Origin: Hydrogenophilales bacterium
GTDB lineage: Bacteria > Pseudomonadota > Gammaproteobacteria > Burkholderiales > Thiobacillaceae
Length of the DNA: 12,228 nt
Direction: 5' to 3'
Assembly: GCA_011391655.1 (NCBI GenBank)
Contig: JAABQE010000144.1
Span: forward strand, 1 to 12,228
Below are positions 1-8,460 of the stretch, piece after piece (positions within the stretch are counted from its first letter, which is position 1; the number at the start of each line of letters is the position of its first letter). The translations under genes and the position numbers were made by a program. The notes under the pieces are model-generated. The model was not told where the DNA came from and ran no database searches. It worked only from the letters and a program-made list of their open reading frames with translations.

Positions 1-1837
1 AGTCGATCTTGGAGGACACCTGGAAGGCGATACGCGTCGGGATATTGGCCTTGATCAGGCCGGTGATGACATCGACCGACGGTCGCTGCGTCGCCAGAAT
101 CAGGTGGATGCCAGCGGCGCGGGCTTTCTGCGCCAGCCGTGCGATCAGTTCTTCAACCTTTTTGCCCACCACCATCATCAGGTCGGCGAGCTCGTCGATC
201 ATCACCACGATCATCGGCATGGTTTCCAGCGGCTCGGGATTGTCGGGCGTCAAACTGAACGGATGCGTCAGCGGCGTGCCGGCCTTTTTGGCGTCGCGGA
301 CTTTCTGGTTGTAGCTGGCGAGGTTGCGCACGCCCACGGCAGACAGCAGCTTGTAGCGCCGTTCCATTTCGCCGACGCACCAGTTGAGCGCGCTGGCGGC
401 CTGCTTCATGTCGGTGACGACCGGCGCCAGCAGATGCGGAATACCCTCGTAAATTGACAGCTCCAGCATCTTGGGGTCGACCATGATCATGCGCACGGCG
501 CTGGGGTCGGATTTGTAGATCAGCGACAGAATCATCGCGTTGACGCCGACCGATTTGCCCGAACCGGTGGTGCCCGCCACCAGTAAATGCGGCATCTTGC
601 CGAGGTCGGCCACCACCGGGTTGCCCGCGATGTCCTTGCCCAGCGTGACGGTCAATGGGCTGGCGCTGTCGTGATAGGCGGTGGAACCGAGAATTTCGGA
701 CAGCCGCACAATTTGCCGTTTGACGTTGGGAATCTCCAGTCCCATCGTGTGCTTGCCGGGGATAGCTTCGACCACACGAATGCTGATGACCGACAGGTTG
801 CGCGCCAGGTCTTTCGACAGATTGACGATCTGGCTACCTTTGACGCCGACGGCGGGCTCGATCTCATAACGCGTGATGACCGGGCCGGGCGAGGCCGACA
901 CCACTTTCACCTCGACGCCGAATTCGGCCAGCTTGCGCTCGATCATCAGCGAGGTGAATTCGAGCGATTCGGCGCTGGCGGTTTCGACCGCCTCGTCGGC
1001 CGGATCGAGCAAATGCAGGGGCGGCAGCAGGGAATCCGGCAAATTGGAAAACAGCGGCGTCTGCTGCTCGCTGATCGCGCGAGGCGACTGCGGGATTTCC
1101 TTGACCACCGGCTCGATGCGGATCGGCGGCGCTTCGACGCGCTTTTGTTTTTCGACCGAGACAATCGCTTCACGCTTTTGCAGCGCGGCTTCGCCCACTT
1201 TGCGGTCGCGCGAGGCCTGCCAGGCTTCACGTAGTTTCAGGGTGGTGTTTTCCACCCACTCGCCGGTGTGCTCGGCCATGCTGAGCCACGATACCCCGGT
1301 GAACAGGCTGAAACCAACCGCCATCAACAGCAATAAAATCAGCGAGCCACCGGTGAATCCCATCAGTGCGCCTGCTGCACTACCGATGCCCGAACCCAGT
1401 ATGCCGCCGTGGGAATCCGGCAGCGCGGCCGTCCAGTGCCAGGTGCGCAGCCATTCGACGCCGGTGCTGGCGAGCAGCAGCAGGCTAAAGCCGCCCAGCC
1501 GAAACCAGCGTTGCCGCCCCTGCACCAGCGTGGGTTCATCCAGATGACGGAAGGTGCGAATCACATAGCCTGCTGCCAGCACCACCCACCACCAGGCCGA
1601 TAGCCCAAACAACTGCAGCAGCAGACTGGATACATAGGCGCCGGCACGACCGCCCAGATTGTGCAGCACGCCACCGTCGCCCGTGGTTGAAAAGCTGGGG
1701 TCGGCCAGGTTGTGGGTGAGCAGGATCGCTGCCAGCAACAAGGCGGCAAATCCCACCAGCAGTGCGCGGGCTTCACGCAGCAGGCGCAGCATGCGGGGCG
1801 GTAACGGGGTAATGGAACGGGAAGCGGGACGCGCCAT
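1..1837 (-). CDS. ftsK: DNA translocase FtsK, N-terminal ~612 residues (3' end outside window)
   Basis: FtsK is the membrane-anchored, septum-located hexameric ATPase that pumps chromosome dimers apart at the end of replication. From the ATG at 1837 the protein starts [12 protein letters not shown]. It shows hydrophobic segments near residues 25-42, 66-93, 112-130 and 155-182, as expected for the FtsK membrane domain, then a short linker. The motor follows: Walker [10 protein letters not shown] at about 421-429, Walker B with D548-E549 (context [17 protein letters not shown]), and [24 protein letters not shown] downstream. At base 1 the frame is still open in [10 protein letters not shown], so the end of the motor and the gamma (DNA-reading) domain are missing because of the window edge, not mutation. 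The linker is much shorter than in E. coli FtsK, typical of ~770-residue homologues. No strong Shine-Dalgarno precedes the ATG; an in-frame ATG at 1792 is an alternative start. A paralogue such as SpoIIIE/SftA-type is possible but the four membrane segments favour FtsK. Confidence 0.96.
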   Translation of the reverse strand, partial: MARPASRSITPLPPRMLRLLREARALLVGFAALLLAAILLTHNLADPSFSTTGDGGVLHNLGGRAGAYVSSLLLQLFGLSAWWWVVLAAGYVIRTFRHLDEPTLVQGRQRWFRLGGFSLLLLASTGVEWLRTWHWTAALPDSHGGILGSGIGSAAGALMGFTGGSLILLLLMAVGFSLFTGVSWLSMAEHTGEWVENTTLKLREAWQASRDRKVGEAALQKREAIVSVEKQKRVEAPPIRIEPVVKEIPQSPRAISEQQTPLFSNLPDSLLPPLHLLDPADEAVETASAESLEFTSLMIERKLAEFGVEVKVVSASPGPVITRYEIEPAVGVKGSQIVNLSKDLARNLSVISIRVVEAIPGKHTMGLEIPNVKRQIVRLSEILGSTAYHDSASPLTVTLGKDIAGNPVVADLGKMPHLLVAGTTGSGKSVGVNAMILSLIYKSDPSAVRMIMVDPKMLELSIYEGIPHLLAPVVTDMKQAASALNWCVGEMERRYKLLSAVGVRNLASYNQKVRDAKKAGTPLTHPFSLTPDNPEPLETMPMIVVMIDELADLMMVVGKKVEELIARLAQKARAAGIHLILATQRPSVDVITGLIKANIPTRIAFQVSSKID

Positions 1838-1875
1838 GGATACGTGGGGTACTTGAAACGGCAAATGTGCGCCCG

Positions 1876-1881
1876 ATTATA
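1876..1881 (-). promoter_or_regulatory. Possible -10 box for ftsK
   Basis: The minus strand reads TATAAT here, a perfect sigma-70 -10 hexamer, about 39 bases upstream of the ftsK ATG. The best -35 match at 17-bp spacing (1899-1904, ATGCCT) is poor, so this rests almost entirely on the -10 element. Confidence 0.35.
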
Positions 1882-1957
1882 AGGTCAGGTTTGGCGGCAG
1901 GCATAACGGGCAAGCAACCCAGACAGGCAGCATGGAAATGCGGCCGCCAAGATTGGT

Positions 1958-2953
<996 letters not shown>

Positions 2954-2983
2954 TCGCGGCCAGGCGCAAGCGGGTGTTGCGAG

Positions 2984-3652
2984 ATGAAGCGCGCCAGCAG
3001 CAGTTCGCTCGCTGACGCCTCATTCGAGGCGCTGGCGCGCGTCCGCCGCACGCTGCGCGAACAGGTTTGCGCATCTAACCAGCCACCGCACAAACCGGCA
3101 GCGCCACGCACTCACCCCCCGGTCGACGGCAAGATGCTGTTTCGTCGTGCCGTCGCCGATGTGGTGCCGCTGCCGCCGGGCAACCGTGCGGTCTTGTCGC
3201 AACCACGTCCCAAGCCCATCGCCCGGCAAAGGCTGGCCGACGAAGCGCAGGTGCTGATCGATGCGCTGGCCGATCCGTGGGAATGGGATGCAGCCGTCGC
3301 CACTGGCGAAGAGCTGCTGTTTTCACGCCCCGGGGTGTCGGCCGCCGCCATGCGCAAACTGCGGCGAGGCGGCTGGGTCATCAAGGGCGAACTTGATCTG
3401 CACGGCCACAGTGGCGACGAAGCCCGCGTTGCACTGGCGGCATTTCTCAACCGCTGCATGGTCGAAGACCGGCGCTGCGTGCGCATCATCCACGGCAAGG
3501 GTCACGGCTCGAAGAACCGCCTGCCGGTGCTGAAAAACAAGGTTCGCCACTGGCTGATGCAGCGCGAAGAGGTGCTCGCGTTCTGCCAGGCGCGCACCGT
3601 CGATGGCGGCGCCGGCGCGGTGATCCTGTTACTGAAATCCTCAACCCGCTAA
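2984..3652 (+). CDS. Smr-domain protein (SmrA/MutS2-type putative endonuclease)
   Basis: A 222-residue protein whose C-terminal part, about residues 137-219, is an Smr domain: LDLHGHSGDEAR at 137-148 carries the DxH motif, IIHGKGHGSK at 168-177 carries HGxG, and the GGAGA loop is at 208-212. Smr domains are known to nick or cleave nucleic acid; the stand-alone bacterial SmrA/SmrB types act on DNA or on mRNA in collided ribosomes. The roughly 130-residue N-terminal part is basic, Pro- and Ala-rich and probably partly disordered, as in proteobacterial stand-alone Smr proteins. The precise substrate cannot be decided from sequence. The ATG at 2984 has no good Shine-Dalgarno; its position 30 bp after trxB suggests cotranscription or translational read-on from trxB. 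Confidence 0.88.
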   Translation: MKRASSSSLADASFEALARVRRTLREQVCASNQPPHKPAAPRTHPPVDGKMLFRRAVADVVPLPPGNRAVLSQPRPKPIARQRLADEAQVLIDALADPWEWDAAVATGEELLFSRPGVSAAAMRKLRRGGWVIKGELDLHGHSGDEARVALAAFLNRCMVEDRRCVRIIHGKGHGSKNRLPVLKNKVRHWLMQREEVLAFCQARTVDGGAGAVILLLKSSTR

Positions 3653-3690
3653 TTTATTTGGCGATCAAACAATCCAGCAATCCAGCCCAG

Positions 3691-3695
3691 AAAGG
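3691..3695 (+). promoter_or_regulatory. Ribosome binding site of bcp
   Basis: AAAGG, six bases before the ATG at 3702, supports that start. It lies in the 49-bp gap after the Smr gene, where no terminator hairpin is visible. Confidence 0.5.
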
Positions 3696-3701
3696 CACGC
3701 C

Positions 3702-4157
3702 ATGAGCGATCCCGTCATTTCCGATTTCGAACTTCCCGCCACCAGCAACACGACGTTCAAGCTGTCCGATCATCGCGGCCAAAATGTCGTCGTGTATTTT
3801 TATCCCAAGGACAACACTTCGGGCTGCACGCTGGAAGGCCAGGAATTCCGAGACCTGTACGCCGACTTCGGCAAGGCCAACACGATCGTCGTCGGTATTT
3901 CGCGCGACAGCCTGAAATCACATGAAAGCTTCAAGGCCGAATTCCAGTTTCCGTTTGAATTGCTGGCCGACACCGAGGAAAAGGCGTGCGAACTGTTCGG
4001 CGTGATGAAGCTGAAGAACATGTACGGCAAACAGGTGCGCGGCGTGGAGCGCAGCACCTTTGTGTTCGATGTGAATGGGAAGTTGGTGAAGAGCTGGCGC
4101 GGCTTAAAGGCGCCAGGGCATGCGGCGGAGGTGCTGACGTTTGTGCAGACGCTTTAG
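3702..4157 (+). CDS. bcp: Thioredoxin-dependent thiol peroxidase (Bcp/PrxQ family)
   Basis: Peroxiredoxin that reduces H2O2 and organic hydroperoxides, recycled by thioredoxin, which TrxB (encoded two genes upstream) keeps reduced. The 151-residue length is normal. The peroxidatic motif PKDNTSGC places the catalytic cysteine at C42 (PxxxTxxC intact), followed by the family pattern TLEGQEFRD. R117 within RGVERSTFVFD fits the conserved active-site arginine region. The cysteine five residues after the peroxidatic one, which acts as resolving cysteine in E. coli Bcp, is replaced (CTLEGQEF), so the enzyme is either 1-Cys-like or uses another thiol. The only other cysteine is C96, in ELLADTEEKACELFG. 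Same strand as trxB and the Smr gene; probable terminal gene of that group. Confidence 0.95.
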   Translation: MSDPVISDFELPATSNTTFKLSDHRGQNVVVYFYPKDNTSGCTLEGQEFRDLYADFGKANTIVVGISRDSLKSHESFKAEFQFPFELLADTEEKACELFGVMKLKNMYGKQVRGVERSTFVFDVNGKLVKSWRGLKAPGHAAEVLTFVQTL

Positions 4158-4328
4158 ACCTCGATTCTCGATTTGGTAGAGTGTGACGCTAGACCGAATG
4201 GCCCATATCCTCGGAGTGCCTTTGTAAAACGCCTGAGGTAGGATTCAGAGAATACTTTTAAGTGGAGCAACCATGAACGGCAGCTTCATTCCCGCTTTCT
4301 AGCTAAGATCACACAGGAAATTTTAATA
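4158..4328 (+). other. Intergenic region before the PEP-CTERM gene, with a 9-codon leader ORF
   Basis: Composition turns AT-richer here than in bcp. I looked for the GG-N10-GC spacing of a sigma-54 promoter, because PEP-CTERM genes are often under PrsR/sigma-54 control, and found none. ATG at 4273 opens a nine-codon frame (MNGSFIPAF, stop 4300-4302) preceded by GTGGAG; whether it is translated is unknown. AGGA at 4315-4318, ten bases before the ATG at 4329, is a good ribosome binding site for the next gene. Confidence 0.35.
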
Positions 4329-4973
4329 ATGAAGCGATATATCTCCCCGAAAGGCCGCTCAATAGCGGCACGTGTTCTCACGATGCTCGTGCTTTCTATC
4401 TTGGGGATGTCGAGCCAAGCTACGCCAATAGTGACTGTGAGCTCGCCGAACAACCTCAATGCATTACACGTCGGGGATACAGTGCAGTTCGACGTGAATG
4501 TAGCTGGGCCCTTGGATTACTCCAACATGGATTTAACTTTATTTTTTGAAGTACCAAATTTTTTGCATGATTGGACTTCCCAAGGGTTCGATTTAGGTTC
4601 GGGCTTCGGAGTTTGCTTGGCTCCGTGTGCCGGAGTAGGAGAGTATTCAGGTGGGGTTAGATACGTAAGCATAGCTTCGGTGCCACCCCCCACAGTCGAT
4701 TACGATTTCTTTTATACCGCGACAGTTAGCGCCCCTGGTTCCGAATTTCTTTCTGTCCTGGGCGCTGAGTCTGGGTACTCTCCCATCAACGGCGCCTATT
4801 TTATGGTGCCACTCTCCCGCGCCTTGGCGAGTGTCGAGGCAACAACACGCGAATCCGTTCCTGAGCCTGCGACACTCGCCCTACTTGGGCTCGGCGTTGC
4901 TGGCATGGCATGGGTAAAGGGACGTAAAGGTAAGAAAAGCTGTCGGGGGAAACCTCAGGGTCAGCACGATTAA
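4329..4973 (+). CDS. PEP-CTERM sorting-domain protein, exported, function unknown
   Basis: A 214-residue secreted protein. An N-terminal signal peptide is visible: basic MKRYISPKGR, a hydrophobic stretch at about 14-27, and a likely cleavage site near SSQA-TP (residues 28-33). The C-terminus carries the PEP-CTERM signal: VPEP at 177-180, the hydrophobic ATLALLGLGVAGMAWV, then basic KGRKGKK ending at 203. In this family the signal is recognised by an exosortase (EpsH) and the protein reaches the cell surface or exopolysaccharide matrix; no exosortase is encoded here. The mature part (HVGDTVQFDVNVAG..LDYSNMDLTLFFEVPNFL) resembles the cohesin-like beta-sandwich start seen in other PEP-CTERM proteins, which is a tentative reading. 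C96 and C100 could form a disulfide. Odd points: 11 residues (SCRGKPQGQHD) follow the basic cluster where most members stop, and base composition is lower in GC than all neighbours. Confidence 0.9.
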   Translation: MKRYISPKGRSIAARVLTMLVLSILGMSSQATPIVTVSSPNNLNALHVGDTVQFDVNVAGPLDYSNMDLTLFFEVPNFLHDWTSQGFDLGSGFGVCLAPCAGVGEYSGGVRYVSIASVPPPTVDYDFFYTATVSAPGSEFLSVLGAESGYSPINGAYFMVPLSRALASVEATTRESVPEPATLALLGLGVAGMAWVKGRKGKKSCRGKPQGQHD

Positions 4974-5053
4974 TCTAGCTATTTTCCCCGAATCGGCATG
5001 GTCTATTCCTGGCTGATATTTCGTAACGCAAGGTAGAACGGTTTCAGCAATGA
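4974..5053. other. Convergent intergenic region
   Basis: Eighty bases between the stop codons of the PEP-CTERM gene (plus) and the hydrogenase protease gene (minus). A bidirectional terminator would be expected here, but I see no strong stem followed by a T run in either direction. Confidence 0.4.
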
Positions 5054-5500
5054 TTAAGCAACCAGGCCGGCGGCAATCCTCCGGGCGAGTTGCTGCGCGG
5101 CAGCCTCGACTTCACTGCAGGTCTGCTCGCCCGGATTCGCCGTGCCGATTTCAATGCCGTACAAATCGAGCCGGGCCGGCAGGTTGCCCAGTTCACGTGC
5201 CAGCGCCAGGGCATCGAGCACACCGAAACCGTGGCTGGAAACCCCATGGCTATACGCAGACCAGTCTGCCGCGCCGAAATGCCGGATGTGGCCTACCGCA
5301 TCATGGCTTTGCATGGCATCGATCAGGATGACCCAGGCCGCATCGCCCAGCAGGGGGATCAGATTGGCGCCCGGCCGGTCCAGTTTTTGAATGTCTATTC
5401 CCGTGGTTTGCACCTCAGCCGCCAGCAAGGCGTCGACGGTCAGCCAGCCGGCCTGGTCATCGCCCGATGGCGAGCCGATGCCGAGGATGCGCACCATCAT
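5054..5500 (-). CDS. [NiFe] hydrogenase maturation endopeptidase (HyaD/HycI/HoxW family)
   Basis: Cytoplasmic protease that removes the C-terminal extension of the hydrogenase large subunit once nickel is inserted, allowing the active site to close. At 148 residues it has the normal family size. Family signatures are visible: GIGSPSGDDQAGW at 7-19, with an acidic residue (D14/D15) at the place of the first nickel-sensing ligand of E. coli HybD; LIDAMQS at 59-65 with D61; and SSHGFG at 88-93 with H90 as the third ligand. The substrate is almost certainly the large subunit just upstream: its TGA overlaps this ATG in ATGA (4 bp), so the two are probably translated together. Start could be either of two consecutive ATGs (5500 or 5497). 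Confidence 0.93.
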   Translation of the reverse strand: MMVRILGIGSPSGDDQAGWLTVDALLAAEVQTTGIDIQKLDRPGANLIPLLGDAAWVILIDAMQSHDAVGHIRHFGAADWSAYSHGVSSHGFGVLDALALARELGNLPARLDLYGIEIGTANPGEQTCSEVEAAAQQLARRIAAGLVA

Positions 5501-6798
5501 GTCCGCGCGACGTTCAGCCGCAGAAAATGGGTGGCGCAGGAAATGCAGGGGTCGTAGTTGCGAATGACTTGTTCGCAGTGCAGGCGCAGCGCGTCATCCG
5601 GCTGGTCGAGCCCGAAGTTGAGCAGCGACAGCCGCAGGTCTTCCTCGATGCGCCCCTGGTTCTGGCTGGTTGGCGGCACGATGCGCGCGTTGACCACGCA
5701 GCCGGCAGCGTCCATTTCGTAGCGATGCCATAGCAGGCCGCGCGGCGCCTCGGTGCAGCCATAGGCGACACCGGCGCGCGGGGTGACCGGCACCCAAGGC
5801 GAATCCGGCAGGCGATACGCATTGAGCAGGCGCAGGGCTTCGTGCAGCGCCAGCAGGATTTCCACCGCGCGTGCCACCAGGCTGTGGAACAGGTTGCGGC
5901 TGGGCAGCGCGAGTCCCGTTTCGGCCAGCAGCGCCTTGACCGCTTCGGGCAGTTGCGCATAGTTGAGGTTCAGGCGCGCGAGCGGGCCGACCAGATAAGG
6001 CTGCTGGTGATAGGTGCTGAACAGCGCGGTGGAGTGGGGCTCATGACGTTCGGCGAAGTGGGCATCAAAGGCGTCCGCCTCGATACGCAGGCCGTCGCTT
6101 ACCCCGATGGCGCCGGTTTCAATCGCGTAGTCAGCGGGGTGCTGCATCGCGACCGAGAGAAAAGGCTGGTCGTCCTGCGGCACCGCAATGCTCGCCGTCC
6201 AGCGCACCAAGGCTTCGGCCTCTGGCAGCGCAGCACGCAGCCTGTCGCGGATGGCGTTGATGCGGGCGGGCGCAGGTGCGCCATGAAAGCCGCCGATGCG
6301 CACCCCCACCGGATGCACCGAACGGGCGCCGAACAGCTCCATCAGTTCGTTTCCGAGCGCCTGGATGCGGAGGCCGCGGCGCACTGCGTCCGGCGCAATG
6401 CGCGCCAGTTCGATGGCGCTGTTGCAGCCGAAAAAATCCGGCGCGGCCAGCAGGTGGATGTGCAGGCTGTGGCTCTGGATCCATTCGCCGCAGTAAAACA
6501 CCCGGCGCATGGCGCGCGCCCACGGGTCGAGCTCGACGCCGAACAGCTTTTCCAGCGCCTGCGCGGCGGTGACCTGATACGCCACCGGGCAGATGCCGCA
6601 GATGCGCGCCACCATGTCGGGGATTTCGGTGTAGTGGCGGCCTTCCAGAAACTTTTCGAAGAAGCGCGGCGGCTCGAAGATGCGCAGGCGCAGTTCGGCG
6701 ATCTCGCCGTTGTCGATGCGCAAATCGAGCGCGCCTTCGCCTTCCACCCGGGTGAGCACGGGGACGTGGATCGAGACGGTTCGTTTCTGTTCACTCAT
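5497..6798 (-). CDS. hydA: [NiFe] hydrogenase large (alpha) subunit, group 3b sulfhydrogenase type
   Basis: Carries the Ni-Fe(CN)2CO active site of a cytoplasmic bidirectional hydrogenase that couples H2 oxidation or evolution to NAD(P)(H). The protein has 433 residues. The N-terminal metal motif is RICGICPVAYQ at 65-75 (C67, C70); the C-terminal one is DPCISCATH at 416-424 (C418, C421), giving the four cysteine ligands. R17-V-E19-G is the conserved start motif. L1 ends in PVAYQ rather than the CxxxH pattern of membrane uptake hydrogenases, which is typical of group 3 enzymes. Nine residues (FLRLNVART) follow H424 and are the expected peptide removed by the protease encoded immediately downstream. 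The start overlaps the end of the small-subunit gene by 8 bp; AGGA about 9 bases upstream supports it. Group 3b is inferred from the gene set beta-gamma-delta-alpha and from the motifs; phylogeny would settle it. Confidence 0.95.
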   Translation of the reverse strand: MSEQKRTVSIHVPVLTRVEGEGALDLRIDNGEIAELRLRIFEPPRFFEKFLEGRHYTEIPDMVARICGICPVAYQVTAAQALEKLFGVELDPWARAMRRVFYCGEWIQSHSLHIHLLAAPDFFGCNSAIELARIAPDAVRRGLRIQALGNELMELFGARSVHPVGVRIGGFHGAPAPARINAIRDRLRAALPEAEALVRWTASIAVPQDDQPFLSVAMQHPADYAIETGAIGVSDGLRIEADAFDAHFAERHEPHSTALFSTYHQQPYLVGPLARLNLNYAQLPEAVKALLAETGLALPSRNLFHSLVARAVEILLALHEALRLLNAYRLPDSPWVPVTPRAGVAYGCTEAPRGLLWHRYEMDAAGCVVNARIVPPTSQNQGRIEEDLRLSLLNFGLDQPDDALRLHCEQVIRNYDPCISCATHFLRLNVART

Positions 6799-7594
6799 CG
6801 CGGTGTGTCCTGGTCTTGTCCGCCGCCGCCAAGAACACGGGCGCCTGGCTGTTGATCGACTGGAAGCGCTGCACGATCACTTGCGGCGTCAGTCCCTGGC
6901 GAATGAACTGCGCCGCCAGCGCGTCGGTGTTGGCATTTTCAGCCGGACCGTAACAACCGTAGCAGTCGCGACCCAGACTGGGGCACAGCGCACCGCAGCC
7001 GGCTCGGGTAACCGGCCCCATGCAGGCCATTCCGTGCGTAACCATGACGCAGGGATACCCCTGACGCTTGCACTCGGTGCAGACTTTGTCGGCATTGTCG
7101 CGCGGCGCCACGCCGAGCAGCAGGGAATGGATGACCGCCAGCATTTGCTGGCTGTTGACCGGGCAACCCCACAGTTCGAAATCGACTTTGACGTGGTGGG
7201 CGATCGGGGTGGAGTGTTGCAGGCTGGAGATGGCCTCGGGGTGGCTGTAAATCTGCGTTACCCAATGTGCGTCGAAAACGCCGTTGCGCAGACCCTGAAT
7301 GCCGCCCGAGGTGGCGCACGCGCCGATGGCGATCAGCAGGCGGCTGTGCTGGCGGATGTGCTGAATCCGCTCCCTATCTTCTGGCGTGGACACGCTGCCT
7401 TCGACAAACGCAACCTCCACGTCGGTATCCGGATCAAGCGTTCCGGCTTCGGCGAAATGCACCAGATCGACCCGCTCGGCCAGCGTCAGCAAATCCTCGC
7501 CGAGATTGAGCAGGGCCAGCTGGCAGCCATCGCAGGAGCTGAATTTGTGGACAGCCACGCGTGGCTTGGCAGGGTTGGTTGTCGACTTGTCCAT
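6791..7594 (-). CDS. hydD: [NiFe] hydrogenase small (delta) subunit
   Basis: Electron-transfer subunit that pairs with the large subunit and holds three Fe-S clusters. The protein has 267 residues with no Tat signal peptide, which fits a cytoplasmic enzyme. Twelve candidate ligand cysteines are placed as in the family: C21 and C24 (SSCDGCQLALL), C93 (IGACATSGG) and C144 (LWGCPVN) for the proximal cluster; C172, C175, C182, C191 and C200, C204, C211, C214 for the medial and distal clusters in the C-terminal part (CTECKRQGYPC...CYGCYGPAE). The start at 7594 is preferred over a longer in-frame option because MDKSTTNPAKPRVAVHKFSSC matches the usual N-terminus and because it overlaps the upstream stop as TGATG. 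The GGGGG run five bases before the ATG may serve as ribosome binding site. Confidence 0.95.
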   Translation of the reverse strand: MDKSTTNPAKPRVAVHKFSSCDGCQLALLNLGEDLLTLAERVDLVHFAEAGTLDPDTDVEVAFVEGSVSTPEDRERIQHIRQHSRLLIAIGACATSGGIQGLRNGVFDAHWVTQIYSHPEAISSLQHSTPIAHHVKVDFELWGCPVNSQQMLAVIHSLLLGVAPRDNADKVCTECKRQGYPCVMVTHGMACMGPVTRAGCGALCPSLGRDCYGCYGPAENANTDALAAQFIRQGLTPQVIVQRFQSINSQAPVFLAAADKTRTHRDE

Positions 7595-8460
7595 CAGAAC
7601 CCCCGATGCGCCAGCAAGGATTTCACCTGGCCCCAGTCGAACACCGGGCCATCGCGGCAGACAAACGACCCGCCAAGCTGGCAATGGCCACAGCGCCCCA
7701 CTGCACATTGCATGTTGCGCTCCATGCTGAGAAACAGGCGGGATTCGGGCACGCCGCGTTGCAGCAGGTGGTCAGCCGCAACGTGCATCATGCCTTCCGG
7801 TCCGCACATCATCGCCACTGTGCATGCCGGATTGAATTGCGCCAGTTCAAACAACTCCGTTACGCGTCCGACATGCCAGGGCCAGAACGCCGCGCCCTGG
7901 CTCGCCGCGACCAGCACCTGGGTGTTTGGCAGGGCAGCCCATTTTGCGTATTGCTCGCTCCAGATCAAATCCTCGGCGTGTTTCACGCCCTGAATGATGA
8001 CCAGTTTGCCGAAGCGTTCGCGCCGATTGAGGATGTAATGAATGACCGACACCACCGGCGCGCAGCCGAGTCCGCCGGTCACCAGCACGATGTCGCATCC
8101 GCTCACTTCCTGCAGCGGCCAGCCGCGGCCGTAGGGTCCGCGCAGTCCCACGCTGTCGCCCGGCTGCAATGCGGCCAGCCCATTTGTCACGCGGCCCAGC
8201 GCCCGGATGGTGTGGCCGATGCCGTCGCGCTCCTCGGGGTCGGACATGATGGAAATCGGCACCTCGCCCACGCCATACAGGTACAGCATGTTGAACTGCC
8301 CCGGCGCGAAACGGTAAGCCGCCTGCGCCGCCGCATCGCTGAGGCGCAGCCGCAGGGTGAAGATGGTGGGCGACTCCTGCGTGCGTTCCACCACGATGGC
8401 TTCCAGCGGCGGGCGCGCCTGGGACAATTGGGACAACCGGGGCAGGGCAGGTGCGCTCAT
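7594..8460 (-). CDS. hydG: Hydrogenase gamma subunit: FAD/NAD(P)-binding oxidoreductase with 2Fe-2S cluster
   Basis: Diaphorase-like subunit that exchanges electrons between the hydrogenase Fe-S chain and NAD(P). The 288-residue protein has the ferredoxin-NADP reductase fold order: a flavin-binding beta-barrel with FAPGQFNMLYLYGVGEVPISI (51-71) and GLRGPYGRGWPL (105-116), a nucleotide-binding half with VTGGLGCAPV (127-136) and MMCGPEGMM (217-225), and a C-terminal 2Fe-2S motif with C252, C257, C260 and C268 (QCAVGRCGHCQLGGSFVC). This architecture is shared by sulfhydrogenase gamma, AsrB of anaerobic sulfite reductase and PyrK; the flanking hydrogenase subunits decide the assignment. ATG at 8460 was chosen because GGAGG sits seven bases upstream and it overlaps the upstream stop by 4 bp (ATGA). 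The symbol follows Pyrococcus usage and is unrelated to the radical-SAM HydG of FeFe hydrogenases. Confidence 0.93.
   Translation of the reverse strand: MSAPALPRLSQLSQARPPLEAIVVERTQESPTIFTLRLRLSDAAAQAAYRFAPGQFNMLYLYGVGEVPISIMSDPEERDGIGHTIRALGRVTNGLAALQPGDSVGLRGPYGRGWPLQEVSGCDIVLVTGGLGCAPVVSVIHYILNRRERFGKLVIIQGVKHAEDLIWSEQYAKWAALPNTQVLVAASQGAAFWPWHVGRVTELFELAQFNPACTVAMMCGPEGMMHVAADHLLQRGVPESRLFLSMERNMQCAVGRCGHCQLGGSFVCRDGPVFDWGQVKSLLAHRGF

Noticed and set aside
587..1547. Long plus-strand open frames antisense to ftsK
   Set aside because: Their composition is that of a high-GC shadow frame (runs of R, A, G and H) with no recognisable domain, and the minus strand clearly encodes FtsK.
3671..3686. 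Tandem copy of AATCCAGC between the Smr gene and bcp
   Set aside because: Only two 8-base copies; no further units and no sign of function.
4309..4320. Twelve bases identical to the E. coli lacZ leader (TCACACAGGAAA), raising the question of vector sequence
   Set aside because: Bases on both sides differ from lac sequence and the match centres on a normal AGGA ribosome binding site, so chance is sufficient.
4944..4990. CGGGGGAAA and TTTCCCCG as a possible terminator stem at the end of the PEP-CTERM gene
   Set aside because: The loop would be about 30 bases, the left arm lies within the coding sequence and no T run follows.
5842..7993. Long plus-strand open frames antisense to the hydrogenase genes
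   Set aside because: No domain recognised; the minus strand carries complete hydrogenase motifs in the same interval.
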